Below, piece by piece: positions 1 to 8,212 of a stretch of 64,000 nucleotides of DNA. Within the stretch, counting starts at the first letter, position 1. Each line of letters starts with the position of its first letter. Made by a program: the position numbers and the translations under genes. The DNA comes from Promethearchaeota archaeon (GTDB lineage: Archaea; Asgardarchaeota; Lokiarchaeia; Sigyniarchaeales; SOKP01). The notes under the pieces are model-generated. The model was not told where the DNA came from, made no database searches, and saw nothing but the letters and a program-made list of their open reading frames with translations. The stretch covers positions 248,001 through 312,000 of the forward strand of contig JAUWGH010000003.1 of NCBI GenBank assembly GCA_030606485.1, given 5' to 3'.

Positions 1-486
1 GATAATAATTCCGCATATAATAGGGAGAATAATTGCAATTATTACTGCGATTTTAGTTAATAAAGAAGTTTTAGATTGTTCATCCCATTCTTCTCGTCTA
101 AAAGTAGTTAAACGCCATGCAAACGATGCAAATGCTAAAACTGAAATAATAGGAGTAACTAATGGATAAATTAAAATTAGTAGAACAAATATTGCATTAA
201 GTCCATAGAAAAATTTCAATCTTAAAGGAACTACTCCAATGGTTTTATCCATCATATCTATTGATGAAGCAGTTCGATTTGCAAAAATTAATAAAAAATA
301 CACCCAAGAAATGCTAAAAACAAGCGGAATCAGTATTTTTAATAAAAAAAATTGTGTTTGTTCGTCAGCCCATGCTAATTGAAATGGTATAAGGAAAAAG
401 ATTATGAAAATTAAAATTGGAACTAAAAAAATAGATAAGAGGACTATTAACCTACTTACAATGATACCTTTTATTTTTCTGGACAT
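1..486 (-). CDS. Multi-pass membrane protein, partial (C-terminus outside window)
   Basis: An open minus-strand frame of 162 codons runs without a stop from the ATG at 486 off the left edge of the window. The protein begins MSRKIKGIIVSR, a basic start followed at once by a long hydrophobic stretch (about residues 10-35), so the N-terminus is probably cytoplasmic. Further hydrophobic segments lie near residues 47-65, 90-120 and 145-162, separated by short loops (one contains WADEQTQ, another FRREEWDEQ). I do not recognise a family and see no catalytic motif. The gene is separated by about 210 bp from the next minus-strand gene and probably has its own promoter; an AT-rich TATA-like stretch lies around 548-560. 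Confidence 0.6.
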   Translation of the reverse strand, partial: MSRKIKGIIVSRLIVLLSIFLVPILIFIIFFLIPFQLAWADEQTQFFLLKILIPLVFSISWVYFLLIFANRTASSIDMMDKTIGVVPLRLKFFYGLNAIFVLLILIYPLVTPIISVLAFASFAWRLTTFRREEWDEQSKTSLLTKIAVIIAIILPIICGIII

Positions 487-699
487 TCTTAATCATCACA
501 TTAAATATTTTATCTAATTGATTTATTTTATGATTAAATATTATTTGATTCTATATAAATTTAAAAGTTAAAAAGATGTTTAAACATTTGAACTCTATTA
601 ATAAAAATGAAATTTTTGTTTGTATAATTAAAAAAAAGAAAGAAAAAATAGAGATTCTTAATAATTTTATTATTAATTAGAGGTTTATTAACTTATTCT

Positions 700-1500
700 T
701 TAAGCTTTAGCTCCACACTTGGTGCAAAATGTGTCTTCTGGCTCTAATTTAGCACCACATTGCATACAAAAGTTTGTGGCTTCAGTGGATGCAATTGCTG
801 CTTTCTTTTCTACTTCTCCTTTTTCAGCGGTGCCAAATTCCGGTTCTGCATAACTCTTAACTTTTCCTCCTTCTTCTCCCGGTTTATATTTCAGTGATCC
901 TATAAATGCCCCAAACACACCACCGATTAAACAACCTTCTAAAATTGCTGTTATAACGGCCAATACAAACGGTCTATCCGTTAACCCTTCAAATATATCA
1001 TTAATTAGTTCAGTAATAAAACTTAAATCGATGGGTAAACCTACACCCCCGAGTAACATATTAAGAATTACAGGCATTAAAAGATAGATTACAATAGTTG
1101 GTATCATATAGCCCAAACCTATAGCTACCGAAGTTGTGAGACCTCCCTTTGGGCTATGAGCGAATATGGCTGCTGTAAGTGTACAGCATAATATCCAAGG
1201 GAGAACTACTGCCAGCATCATCATAGGCTCGTCCGGTCTATAAATAAGAATCCAATCTAGCGGAAAGAGCATTAATAAGATGATCCCAAAGGCAGCACCA
1301 CCTAAAATAGGTATTAATGCCCCTAAAGGTCCTAGCATAGATAGCATTGAACTAAGTGTACCTAGAGCTTCACCCAGATTTGTAATTACTCCGCCAGTAA
1401 TTGCTGACCCAAGGTCTAAAAACGTAAAACTGATCCAAGCCATCGGGATGAGACACAACATCCCCAAGCAGCCCGAACAAATTACTCTTTTTAATCCCAT
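700..1500 (-). CDS. Membrane protein with C-terminal zinc ribbon
   Basis: 266 residues. Four or more hydrophobic segments fill residues 5-215, with an N-terminal one preceded by MGLKRV. After a charged linker (about 208-245), the protein ends with a double-CxxC zinc ribbon, FCMQCGAKLEP then FCTKCGAKA, of the kind found at the ends of many archaeal membrane and regulatory proteins. The membrane part is rich in Gly, Leu, Ile and Pro and matches no family I recognise. Codon choice is somewhat more GC-rich than in neighbours. Three other proteins in the window also combine membrane segments with a terminal zinc ribbon. Function unknown; the ribbon probably faces the cytosol and may mediate protein contacts. 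Confidence 0.75.
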   Translation of the reverse strand: MGLKRVICSGCLGMLCLIPMAWISFTFLDLGSAITGGVITNLGEALGTLSSMLSMLGPLGALIPILGGAAFGIILLMLFPLDWILIYRPDEPMMMLAVVLPWILCCTLTAAIFAHSPKGGLTTSVAIGLGYMIPTIVIYLLMPVILNMLLGGVGLPIDLSFITELINDIFEGLTDRPFVLAVITAILEGCLIGGVFGAFIGSLKYKPGEEGGKVKSYAEPEFGTAEKGEVEKKAAIASTEATNFCMQCGAKLEPEDTFCTKCGAKA

Positions 1501-1609
1501 TATACATCTCTCATAAAATTAGATCTTGTTATTATCTATATTAAAAAAATTATCGTATTTAATTTCACGTATATTTTATATATTAAATAAAAAATAAGAT
1601 AAAAAGATT

Positions 1610-2299
1610 TTATTTTATAGAAATAATTCTTCCTTTATCCATTTTAATTAGTTGATCGCACCATTTAGATAAATCTCGATGAGAAACTATAATCATCGTT
1701 GTATCATAATCTTTATTTAGTTTTTTGAGAAGGTTCATTATCATTGTTTCGGAATCCGGATCTAAATTCCCGGTTGGTTCATCAGCTAGAATCACTCGAG
1801 GGCGATGTACAATTGCCCGGGCGATTGCAACTCTTTGTTTCTCACCACCAGACATTTGGACAGGAAAGTGGTCTTTTCTCTCTAATAAGTCTACATCGCG
1901 TAAAGCTGCGATTGCCCTATTTTCAACTTCTTTATTGCGTAATACCGTTGGCCATAGAGCAGATTCTACATTTTCAATAGCGGTTAAATTATTGATTAAA
2001 TTAAAATCTTGAAAGACAAAGCCAATTTTTCTTCTACGAATTCGGGCAAGACGATCTTCTGTTGAGCGGGAAATATTTTCACCATCTAATATAACTTTCC
2101 CACTATCGGGTAAATCTAGACCTGATAATACGTTTAAAAGTGTGCTTTTTCCGCAAGCAGTGGGTCCTTGTATGATTACGAATTTTCCTTCTTTAATTTC
2201 CAAATTGATATCGATAAGTGCTCTAATAATTGCACCTTCTCTTCTATATTCTTTATTAACTTCTTCGGCCTTAATCATAACATCTATATCTACCATCAT
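1610..2299 (-). CDS. ABC transporter ATP-binding protein (LolD/MacB type)
   Basis: 229 residues, the usual size for a stand-alone LolD/MacB/FtsE-like ATPase. Visible motifs are a Walker A at about residues 45-53 (GPTACGKST), the ABC signature [14 protein letters not shown], Walker [13 protein letters not shown] and an H-loop in IIVSHRD. The Walker A departs from the GPSGSGKST consensus: Ala replaces the second Gly and Cys replaces Ser, while Lys-Ser-Thr is intact. The chosen ATG at 2299 follows an AGAGG Shine-Dalgarno element at about 2304-2310 that overlaps the stop of the upstream permease gene, so the two genes are translationally linked. It should power the FtsX-type permease encoded just upstream; the substrate is unknown. 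Confidence 0.88.
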   Translation of the reverse strand: MMVDIDVMIKAEEVNKEYRREGAIIRALIDINLEIKEGKFVIIQGPTACGKSTLLNVLSGLDLPDSGKVILDGENISRSTEDRLARIRRRKIGFVFQDFNLINNLTAIENVESALWPTVLRNKEVENRAIAALRDVDLLERKDHFPVQMSGGEKQRVAIARAIVHRPRVILADEPTGNLDPDSETMIMNLLKKLNKDYDTTMIIVSHRDLSKWCDQLIKMDKGRIISIK

Positions 2300-2309
2300 A
2301 TTCGCCTCT

Positions 2310-2864
2310 TTAGGTTCCCACCTTCTTTAAAGCTATTATAGGTCTGACCTTTAAAACTCTCCTTGTGCCTAAAAAGATACCAATTAATTGAACTAAAATG
2401 AATAAGAGAAATGTAACAAACACAGAACCGAGAGAGATTAAAGGTAATCCTGATGCAGCAAAGGTAGGATCATATGCTGAATAGAAATATCCTAAAAATG
2501 CTACTACGTGAAATAAAATTTCAATCACGATAATAAATCCACTTAATGTAGTAAATATAATTTCGCCTATAATGATCGCTTGACAATTTTTATTGGTCCA
2601 ACCAATGCATTTGAGTGTGGCTATTTCACGTCTTCTATAATTCGTGATTATCCAGGCATATAAAAGCGATAAGAATATTGAAATACCCATTGCAATAAAA
2701 AATGAGGTAAGTCCAATGTCTCCTAAGGTCGGAGTTAAATCTAATGAAAATGAAGACCAAAAAATTAGTGCCGTATACATTAAAGTAAAGACTGTAAACC
2801 TTCTTTTGCTTCTTAGGGTAAGGACAACTGCCTTTTTCCACAATCGTAAAGCCATAATAGTCAC
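2310..2864 (-). CDS. Short FtsX/MacB-type ABC permease
   Basis: 184 residues with about four transmembrane segments (near 22-40, 50-72, 95-125 and 142-168). The cytosolic coupling sequence RRREIATLKCIGWT follows the second segment, and the C-terminal RRVLKVRPIIALKK is the classic ending of an FtsX domain. The large extracytoplasmic MacB domain of typical family members is missing; only a minimal FtsX core remains. The stop codon is 10 bp from the start of the partner ATPase, in the same operon. A second permease half is not encoded here, so it may form a homodimer. A start at 2856 (MALRLWKK) is an alternative to 2864. Confidence 0.75.
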   Translation of the reverse strand: MTIMALRLWKKAVVLTLRSKRRFTVFTLMYTALIFWSSFSLDLTPTLGDIGLTSFFIAMGISIFLSLLYAWIITNYRRREIATLKCIGWTNKNCQAIIIGEIIFTTLSGFIIVIEILFHVVAFLGYFYSAYDPTFAASGLPLISLGSVFVTFLLFILVQLIGIFLGTRRVLKVRPIIALKKVGT

Positions 2865-3040
2865 TTAAGAATTTTTTATAAATTTTTTTAGTTAGTTCCA
2901 AAATATTTTTGGATATATTAAATTAAAGAATAATGTATTTTATATATTTAAGCAATGGATAATAAACGAATTTTAAAATAATTTTTAGCTATTAATAATC
3001 ATTAATCGAAAAATCAAAAATTCAAAAGGGTTGAGAAATA

Positions 3041-3427
3041 TTGTCTAGTAAGATTAGTACTATTATAAATGTCTTATTAAATGAAGAACCAAATGTAATA
3101 GGGGTAGCTTTAATTGGTAGTGATAATCAAATAAGTTTTCAAACGGAGAACTGGGATTTATCACAAGATTTATCGGGTATATTGAACTTAATTCAAGCCC
3201 AAAGTGGAGTTGGAAGAATTACATTACAGGGGGTTAATTATATGGTTGTTGAGAATACTCCTGAACGAAAAATCGCAACTAATATTAAAGGAAAGGGGCA
3301 TATTATAATTTGTCCTACAGGTGATAACAACGCTGCATTAATGTGTTATATCAGTCCACAAGCCGGTCCTCGTGATGCGTTATTTAACGTGCAAGAATAT
3401 GCAAAAAAATTAAAAAAGAAATTGTAA
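3041..3427 (+). CDS. Small roadblock/LC7-like domain protein (tentative)
   Basis: 128 residues from a TTG start at 3041; the in-frame upstream region offers no better start. The alternating pattern of a short N-terminal helix, VIGVALIGSDNQISFQTE, a helix (LSGILNLIQAQSG), then beta strands (GRITLQGVNYMVVEN, GHIIICPTG, ALMCYISPQ) and a C-terminal helix (VQEYAKKLKKK) resembles the roadblock/LC7 or longin fold abundant in Asgard archaea. There those domains pair with small GTPases or act as dimeric adaptors. No GTPase is adjacent. The family call rests on layout only, so confidence is moderate. The gene stands alone between minus-strand neighbours and is followed by a poly-T terminator. Confidence 0.6.
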   Translation: MSSKISTIINVLLNEEPNVIGVALIGSDNQISFQTENWDLSQDLSGILNLIQAQSGVGRITLQGVNYMVVENTPERKIATNIKGKGHIIICPTGDNNAALMCYISPQAGPRDALFNVQEYAKKLKKKL

Positions 3428-3456
3428 AGAATAAAAATTCTCTATTTTTTTTTGAA
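3427..3456 (+). terminator. Hairpin plus T-tract terminator
   Basis: Just after the stop of the small roadblock-like gene, AGAATAAAAATTCT can form a short stem and is followed within 5 bases by a run of nine T. This fits an archaeal U-tract terminator. Confidence 0.45.
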
Positions 3457-3510
3457 TTTTTGAATATTTAAATTCTTTAGATCTTAAGTTAGAGGTTTTT
3501 ATAATATTTC

Positions 3511-3885
3511 TTACACCTTCATTTTCTTAAGTTGATTCAATGCATTACCATATCGTTCACTTTTATTAGCCCATTTTTTAAGTTTGATACAAGGAAATTC
3601 TTGACATTCATAGCAATACTCTAGATTTTTATTATTAACACAACATTCTCGAATCCAGCAATCCAGTGTCCAGCATTTTGTAATATCTCCCCTACAACCA
3701 TTACAATGGAAATCTTCAGCCTTTACATCTTCCCATGCACCATCAAACTGCTTTACCAATTGATGAGCTATTTCTGGATTATTTGAGGCGTTATATATAT
3801 TACAATTGCCGCAGTCCAAGCCGCAGACTGCAATCTTCTGCTGTTTTTTCTCATTTATTTTCTGATTATTTTTCAAAAATCTCAT
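3511..3885 (-). CDS. DUF3795 cysteine-rich protein
   Basis: 124 residues. The opening VCGLDCGNCNIY, the middle FHCNGCRGDITKCWTLDCWIRECC and the later YCYECQEFPCIKLKKW are characteristic of the DUF3795 family, whose conserved cysteines are thought to bind a metal or cluster. At least twelve cysteines are visible. Members occur widely in anaerobic archaea and bacteria, but no biochemical role is established. It lies upstream of and on the same strand as nothing obviously related; the HDAC-family gene is transcribed towards it with a 65-bp gap and may share a transcript. Start at 3885 (MRFLKNNQK) chosen as the only upstream ATG. Confidence 0.8.
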   Translation of the reverse strand: MRFLKNNQKINEKKQQKIAVCGLDCGNCNIYNASNNPEIAHQLVKQFDGAWEDVKAEDFHCNGCRGDITKCWTLDCWIRECCVNNKNLEYCYECQEFPCIKLKKWANKSERYGNALNQLKKMKV

Positions 3886-3950
3886 GCTTATATGTAATTT
3901 AAAATATATCGAGAAAATCTATACTCATTTTTTATTAATTAGCGCTAATA

Positions 3951-5045
3951 TTAAATGATATGCCAATAATCTCTTAATAAATCCTTTAATTCATCTTTTA
4001 TTTTAGTAATTACTTTTGAGATATCTAAATCCTCGGGAAATTCTATTTTTTCTTGAGAAGGTAGATTAACCAGTTCACCTAGAAGTGCTTTAATTATAGA
4101 GTAAGAACATATTGGTAATGCACTTAAGCTATATCCTCCTTCGAGTATAAATGCGATTTTCCCATTACACACATTATTGGCGAGTGTTAATAATTTTTGA
4201 GTAAGTTTAATGTATGAATTCGCTGTAAGCAAACAGTTTCCGATGGGATCTGTATAGTGGCAATCAAATCCGCAGGCAACAATTATTATTTCGGGTTTAA
4301 ACTCTGAAAATACTGCCTTTAAAATATCAAAAAACTCTAAATAATACTTATCAGTAGTTTTGGGAGGTATTGGAAAATTAATATTATAGCCTAAACCTTC
4401 ATTTTCTCCAAGCTCATGAATAAAACCCAGTTCTCCTTGATCAAAATCATATTCATGAATTGAAAAATAAAGGACCTCAGGGTCTTCATAAAAAAATTTA
4501 GCGATTCCATCTCCATAATGATTATCAATATCAATGATAGCAAACTTTTTAGCATTTTTTTTTATTTTTCTTAAATATTGAATGCCTACTGCGATATTAT
4601 TAAAAATGCACAGACCTGAAGCTACATCTCTTAATGCATGATGACCCGGAGGTCTTATGAAAGCAAATGATTGATTAATATCTCCCGATACGACGGAATC
4701 AAAAGCAGTGATAGTTCCCTCAACTGCTTTTTTTGCCAATTGAAATGTCTCTTCAGTAATGAATATAGATTCACCAATACTTCCAGAGCCCATATTTGAA
4801 AAATATTTTATTGAATCAACATGGTATCTGGTATGAACTAATTCAAGAATTGTCTCAATCTTTTCAAAACTTCTTATTGGAATCTTTTTTATCCTATTAT
4901 CTTCAAAGAGATTTTCTTTTTCAAAATAGTCCATAATGCATTTAATTCTTAAAGGTGTTTCAAATGCTTCAAAATAAGGTCGGGGGAAAGGTGGTTCATT
5001 TAAAATTTCAAAGTCTTTATCTGAGATTATTCCTATGTTATTCAT
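3951..5045 (-). CDS. Histone deacetylase family hydrolase (AcuC/class II-like)
   Basis: 364 residues, full length for the family. Every key element of a zinc deacetylase is present: the tandem histidines in RPPGHHA (about 135-136), the metal site DIDNHYGDG (Asp174, His176), the third metal ligand in ACGFDCHYTDP (Asp261), and the transition-state tyrosine in LEGGYS (Tyr305). It should therefore be an active Zn-dependent amidohydrolase removing acetyl or other acyl groups from a lysine, polyamine or small molecule. The substrate cannot be read from sequence; archaeal members include acetylpolyamine amidohydrolases and protein deacetylases. No acetyltransferase gene is nearby. Monocistronic or cotranscribed with the downstream DUF3795 gene. 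Confidence 0.88.
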   Translation of the reverse strand: MNNIGIISDKDFEILNEPPFPRPYFEAFETPLRIKCIMDYFEKENLFEDNRIKKIPIRSFEKIETILELVHTRYHVDSIKYFSNMGSGSIGESIFITEETFQLAKKAVEGTITAFDSVVSGDINQSFAFIRPPGHHALRDVASGLCIFNNIAVGIQYLRKIKKNAKKFAIIDIDNHYGDGIAKFFYEDPEVLYFSIHEYDFDQGELGFIHELGENEGLGYNINFPIPPKTTDKYYLEFFDILKAVFSEFKPEIIIVACGFDCHYTDPIGNCLLTANSYIKLTQKLLTLANNVCNGKIAFILEGGYSLSALPICSYSIIKALLGELVNLPSQEKIEFPEDLDISKVITKIKDELKDLLRDYWHII

Positions 5046-5130
5046 CCAATTATCAGCAAATATTTATATAATCACATAAATAATTAACGTATATTATAAA
5101 TAATTTAATATAAAAAATAAGGCGTTATAA

Positions 5131-7386
5131 ATGGAACCGATAGAAATATTTTTCATGTTCTTTCTAAATGCATTGCCAATTATTTTTTTAGCAATTCCAA
5201 TACCTTTTATATATAAAAGATTAATTGGAAAATTATATTTAAGAGTTTTCTTAGGAATTGTTATATTCTTTCTAGTATATTGGGTTTTACCAATTACGTT
5301 TCAAACAAACATCGATCCTAAGGAGCTTCAATTACATCCCCAAGAACAAGAAAATATATTTATGGCACTTTTTTTCATATTTACCCATATGATATCTCTA
5401 ATTGGTTATTTTTTCCAATATCCTTTTGCAACTTTGACATTTATTTTTTTAGTAGGGCCCCTTTTATCGTTTCTCATATTATGGAGAAAATTGCGCAAAG
5501 AACCGGGAAATATGAGGGATAAACTTGCCGATCTAACTTTTGAATTTAAAAAAAGTCCTTCTGATATGATTAAAGAAGGACTAATAAAAAGTGATTGGTC
5601 GGAAGAAAAACAACTCATAAAATTATTAATTGTTCTTTTGCCGATATCTTTATACTTATTATCCGTTATAATCAAACTTTTAGGTTTAGAGAATATTGAT
5701 TTAACCACAGGTACAACAACTATGGGATGGTTTGTGGAAATTTTATTTGTATATATTGCCACACTATTACTTGGGATTCACTTGGTTTATAGTAGTAAAA
5801 TTTCCTTTAAAGGAGTATATATTGGAGAAAAATTGAGAGAAGATACATTTAGAAGTTTGTTTCAAGTAGGAACACCAATATCTCTTTTAAGTATTTTATT
5901 ATTTTTAGCGGATCCTAATACAAATCACGTTTTTATACTTTATTTCTTCGCATATTTTATGATGGGTGCTATAATATTTATTTTATTTCTTAAAATTTTT
6001 CAACCTATTGCCATTTTAATTTTTATAAAGTTAATTGATTTATGGAAAAGAACAAAAACGAAGAAAAAAAAGATAGATTGGACAAATTGGTATATTCCTT
6101 TAATTATTGGCGTAGGAGGCTGTTTAATTTTTATTATTATTTACCATTTTTTAATTAATCCATTACAGGTAGGGATAATTATAAGTCAAGAATATTTTGA
6201 TGAGTTGATATTAAAAGGTGATATTTCTTATGGAAATATTATATTTTTAGAAGATATGTTGAGATTGGACCTATGTAATATCACAAATACATTTATTTTA
6301 ATTTTTTCTGTTATCCTTTTTGCATATCTTTTCGCGAGAAGTATGCAATTTATAAAAAAGATAGCCATAACATCTTTTATCTTTCTAGGGATTGTCATTT
6401 TACTCTCAATAATGATTTTATTAGTAGGGCTCTACCCTCCAATCAATTTTGCTCCGGAAGAATATGAATATTGGATTACTGGTGCACCAGCTTATTTTTC
6501 ATTATTTGATAAAGATATTTACACAATAAGGACAGTTTTGTTTAAAGTCAACCTAGGTGAATTTCCATTATTAGTAATTATAGCGATTCCATTCACTTAT
6601 ACACGATATGTTTTTAATCTCTTAATCTGGGGATTAATTTTATATTATTTAAATAAAATTTTTATTATCAAAAATGTTCCAAAGGAAGGAGATATAATTG
6701 AACGGATATCCTTTTCGCGGATTTCTGAATTCCCAAAATATGAAGCATATGTTACAGATCTCTATCGATATTTAGTAGTAAAAACTCCTGAATCAGAAGT
6801 TAAGGCAGAAAAAATTGAAGAAAGAGAAGAAGTTAAAGAATTATTAGAAAAGATCAAGGATAATAAATTCTTGAAAGAAATTAGACCTATAGAGAAGGAA
6901 GAAATGCGTAGATTTTATTTTACTTTAAAATATCTATTTTATGATGGAAAAATCTCTTTTTGGATTCCAGAATTCACATATACTTCTGGAAAAGTCGAGC
7001 TTCAAGGACTTTATGTTATTTACAGTGATGGCAGAGACCTTTTCAGTTACAACTTTTCAGGTGTAGATTATGCAGACCCAGGATTGATTGCGGGTATGTT
7101 TACGGCTATTACGGCTTTTATTAAAGAGACAACAAAGAGTTCAGAATTACTGAAAACCATTGATCATGGCGATATCAAAATCTTGATAGAGTATGGAAAG
7201 TATATTTTTTCTGCTTTATTTATCAAAGGAAAACAGTCTTTAGAAAATAGGGGTATTTTAAAAGAGTTTGTTGAATGGTTTGAGGAAAAGCATAAACCTC
7301 ATCTTTTAGATTGGTCAGGAGCTCTACATCCTTTCAGAGATTCTAAAGATAAAGTAGAGGAAATATTTAAGGAAGAGGAGGAATAA
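5131..7386 (+). CDS. Polytopic membrane protein with cytosolic longin/roadblock-like C-terminal domain
   Basis: 751 residues. About twelve hydrophobic segments occupy residues 7-509, with no transporter motif I recognise. After a charged linker rich in Glu and Lys (about 540-580), residues 590-751 form a soluble domain whose text (GLYVIYSDGRDLFSYNF, a helix rich in Ala and Ile, DHGDIKILIEYGKYIFSALF, then FVEWFEEKHKPHLLDWSG) resembles the longin/roadblock-like sensor domain found in many Asgard and other archaeal proteins. This suggests a membrane receptor or transporter whose tail binds a small GTPase or a regulator. No signal peptide apart from the first membrane segment. ATG at 5131; convergent with the next gene. 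Confidence 0.75.
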   Translation: MEPIEIFFMFFLNALPIIFLAIPIPFIYKRLIGKLYLRVFLGIVIFFLVYWVLPITFQTNIDPKELQLHPQEQENIFMALFFIFTHMISLIGYFFQYPFATLTFIFLVGPLLSFLILWRKLRKEPGNMRDKLADLTFEFKKSPSDMIKEGLIKSDWSEEKQLIKLLIVLLPISLYLLSVIIKLLGLENIDLTTGTTTMGWFVEILFVYIATLLLGIHLVYSSKISFKGVYIGEKLREDTFRSLFQVGTPISLLSILLFLADPNTNHVFILYFFAYFMMGAIIFILFLKIFQPIAILIFIKLIDLWKRTKTKKKKIDWTNWYIPLIIGVGGCLIFIIIYHFLINPLQVGIIISQEYFDELILKGDISYGNIIFLEDMLRLDLCNITNTFILIFSVILFAYLFARSMQFIKKIAITSFIFLGIVILLSIMILLVGLYPPINFAPEEYEYWITGAPAYFSLFDKDIYTIRTVLFKVNLGEFPLLVIIAIPFTYTRYVFNLLIWGLILYYLNKIFIIKNVPKEGDIIERISFSRISEFPKYEAYVTDLYRYLVVKTPESEVKAEKIEEREEVKELLEKIKDNKFLKEIRPIEKEEMRRFYFTLKYLFYDGKISFWIPEFTYTSGKVELQGLYVIYSDGRDLFSYNFSGVDYADPGLIAGMFTAITAFIKETTKSSELLKTIDHGDIKILIEYGKYIFSALFIKGKQSLENRGILKEFVEWFEEKHKPHLLDWSGALHPFRDSKDKVEEIFKEEEE

Positions 7387-7458
7387 TTACCAACTTTATT
7401 ACTAAATATATTTTTTTTGGTTTATTTTGAAGATTAATTAATTTAATCTCAAAGAAAA

Positions 7459-8166
7459 TTACATTAATAACTTAAATTCAAAAATAGCTTTTAATTGTTC
7501 AGCAATTTTCTCTAATAAATTCTTTTCTTCTTCAAGGAAGGGCTTTTCCTCGAGATAATGTACAGAAATACATAATTCCTTATCCTTTATTAAATTTTTA
7601 ACTGTTAATTTCCAAGGGGTTTTTTTATAGTTGTCTGTTAAATATTCTTTTTTATCAAAAACTATTTTTGAACATATCATATCCGGAAATTTCCAGGCAT
7701 TTTGAATTTGCTTTTGAGTTTCTATTAGAATTTCTTCAATTGATATGTTAGGATTTTTTATGAGTTCAATAATATTAAATAAACAATTAAGTTCCTTAAC
7801 TCGTTCTTTTAATTTATTTTCTGCCTTTAAGATTTGCTTGCTTAAAATGACAACCACAATACCAATAAATAAAATTAAGACAGCTCGAAAAATATTTTCT
7901 ATAAGATTATTTAAAAACATATCCAATCCACTTAAAATGGAAAAGAAAATGAGTAATCCAGAGAGAAAGATTGGTACAACCAAACCTTTGTTTCTCCACC
8001 AAAGACATGCAAAAATAATAGGGATATAAAAGAAATGGGAAAAAATAATGCTTATTTTTAGAATAAATTGAAAATAATATTGTAAAAAAAGTGAAGCAGA
8101 TAACAGAATAAATATGATAAGAAATCTTAATTTTTCTTTAGAAATATTAGTTTTTAATCCACCCAT
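7459..8166 (-). CDS. Membrane sensor-like protein: 4-TM, coiled coil, GAF-like domain
   Basis: 235 residues. Four hydrophobic segments (about 13-32, 38-55, 60-80, 88-110) include FSHFFYIPIIFACLWW, typical of the short membrane modules in front of archaeal sensor kinases. A short coiled coil (ILKAENKLKERVKELN) leads to a GAF-like domain (about 125-235) with a phosphate-loop-free beta pattern ending FLEEEKNLLEKIAEQLKAIFE. There is no histidine kinase, HATPase or output domain, so it is either a truncated sensor or a stand-alone signal receiver. The coding region is intact, with no sign of frameshift at either end. Encoded just downstream of the hydrogenase operon on the same strand (46-bp gap), so it could report on that operon, but this is only suggestive. 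Confidence 0.7.
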   Translation of the reverse strand: MGGLKTNISKEKLRFLIIFILLSASLFLQYYFQFILKISIIFSHFFYIPIIFACLWWRNKGLVVPIFLSGLLIFFSILSGLDMFLNNLIENIFRAVLILFIGIVVVILSKQILKAENKLKERVKELNCLFNIIELIKNPNISIEEILIETQKQIQNAWKFPDMICSKIVFDKKEYLTDNYKKTPWKLTVKNLIKDKELCISVHYLEEKPFLEEEKNLLEKIAEQLKAIFEFKLLM

Positions 8167-8212
8167 AAATCTTCCTCAATCAGTATAATTCTTATATTAA
8201 AAGGTTTTAATC

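Noticed and set aside
1280-1516. Plus-strand open frames opposite the zinc-ribbon membrane gene
   Set aside because: They are antisense to a better gene with zinc ribbon and regular hydrophobic pattern; composition (Pro, Arg, Ser mixes) is not protein-like.
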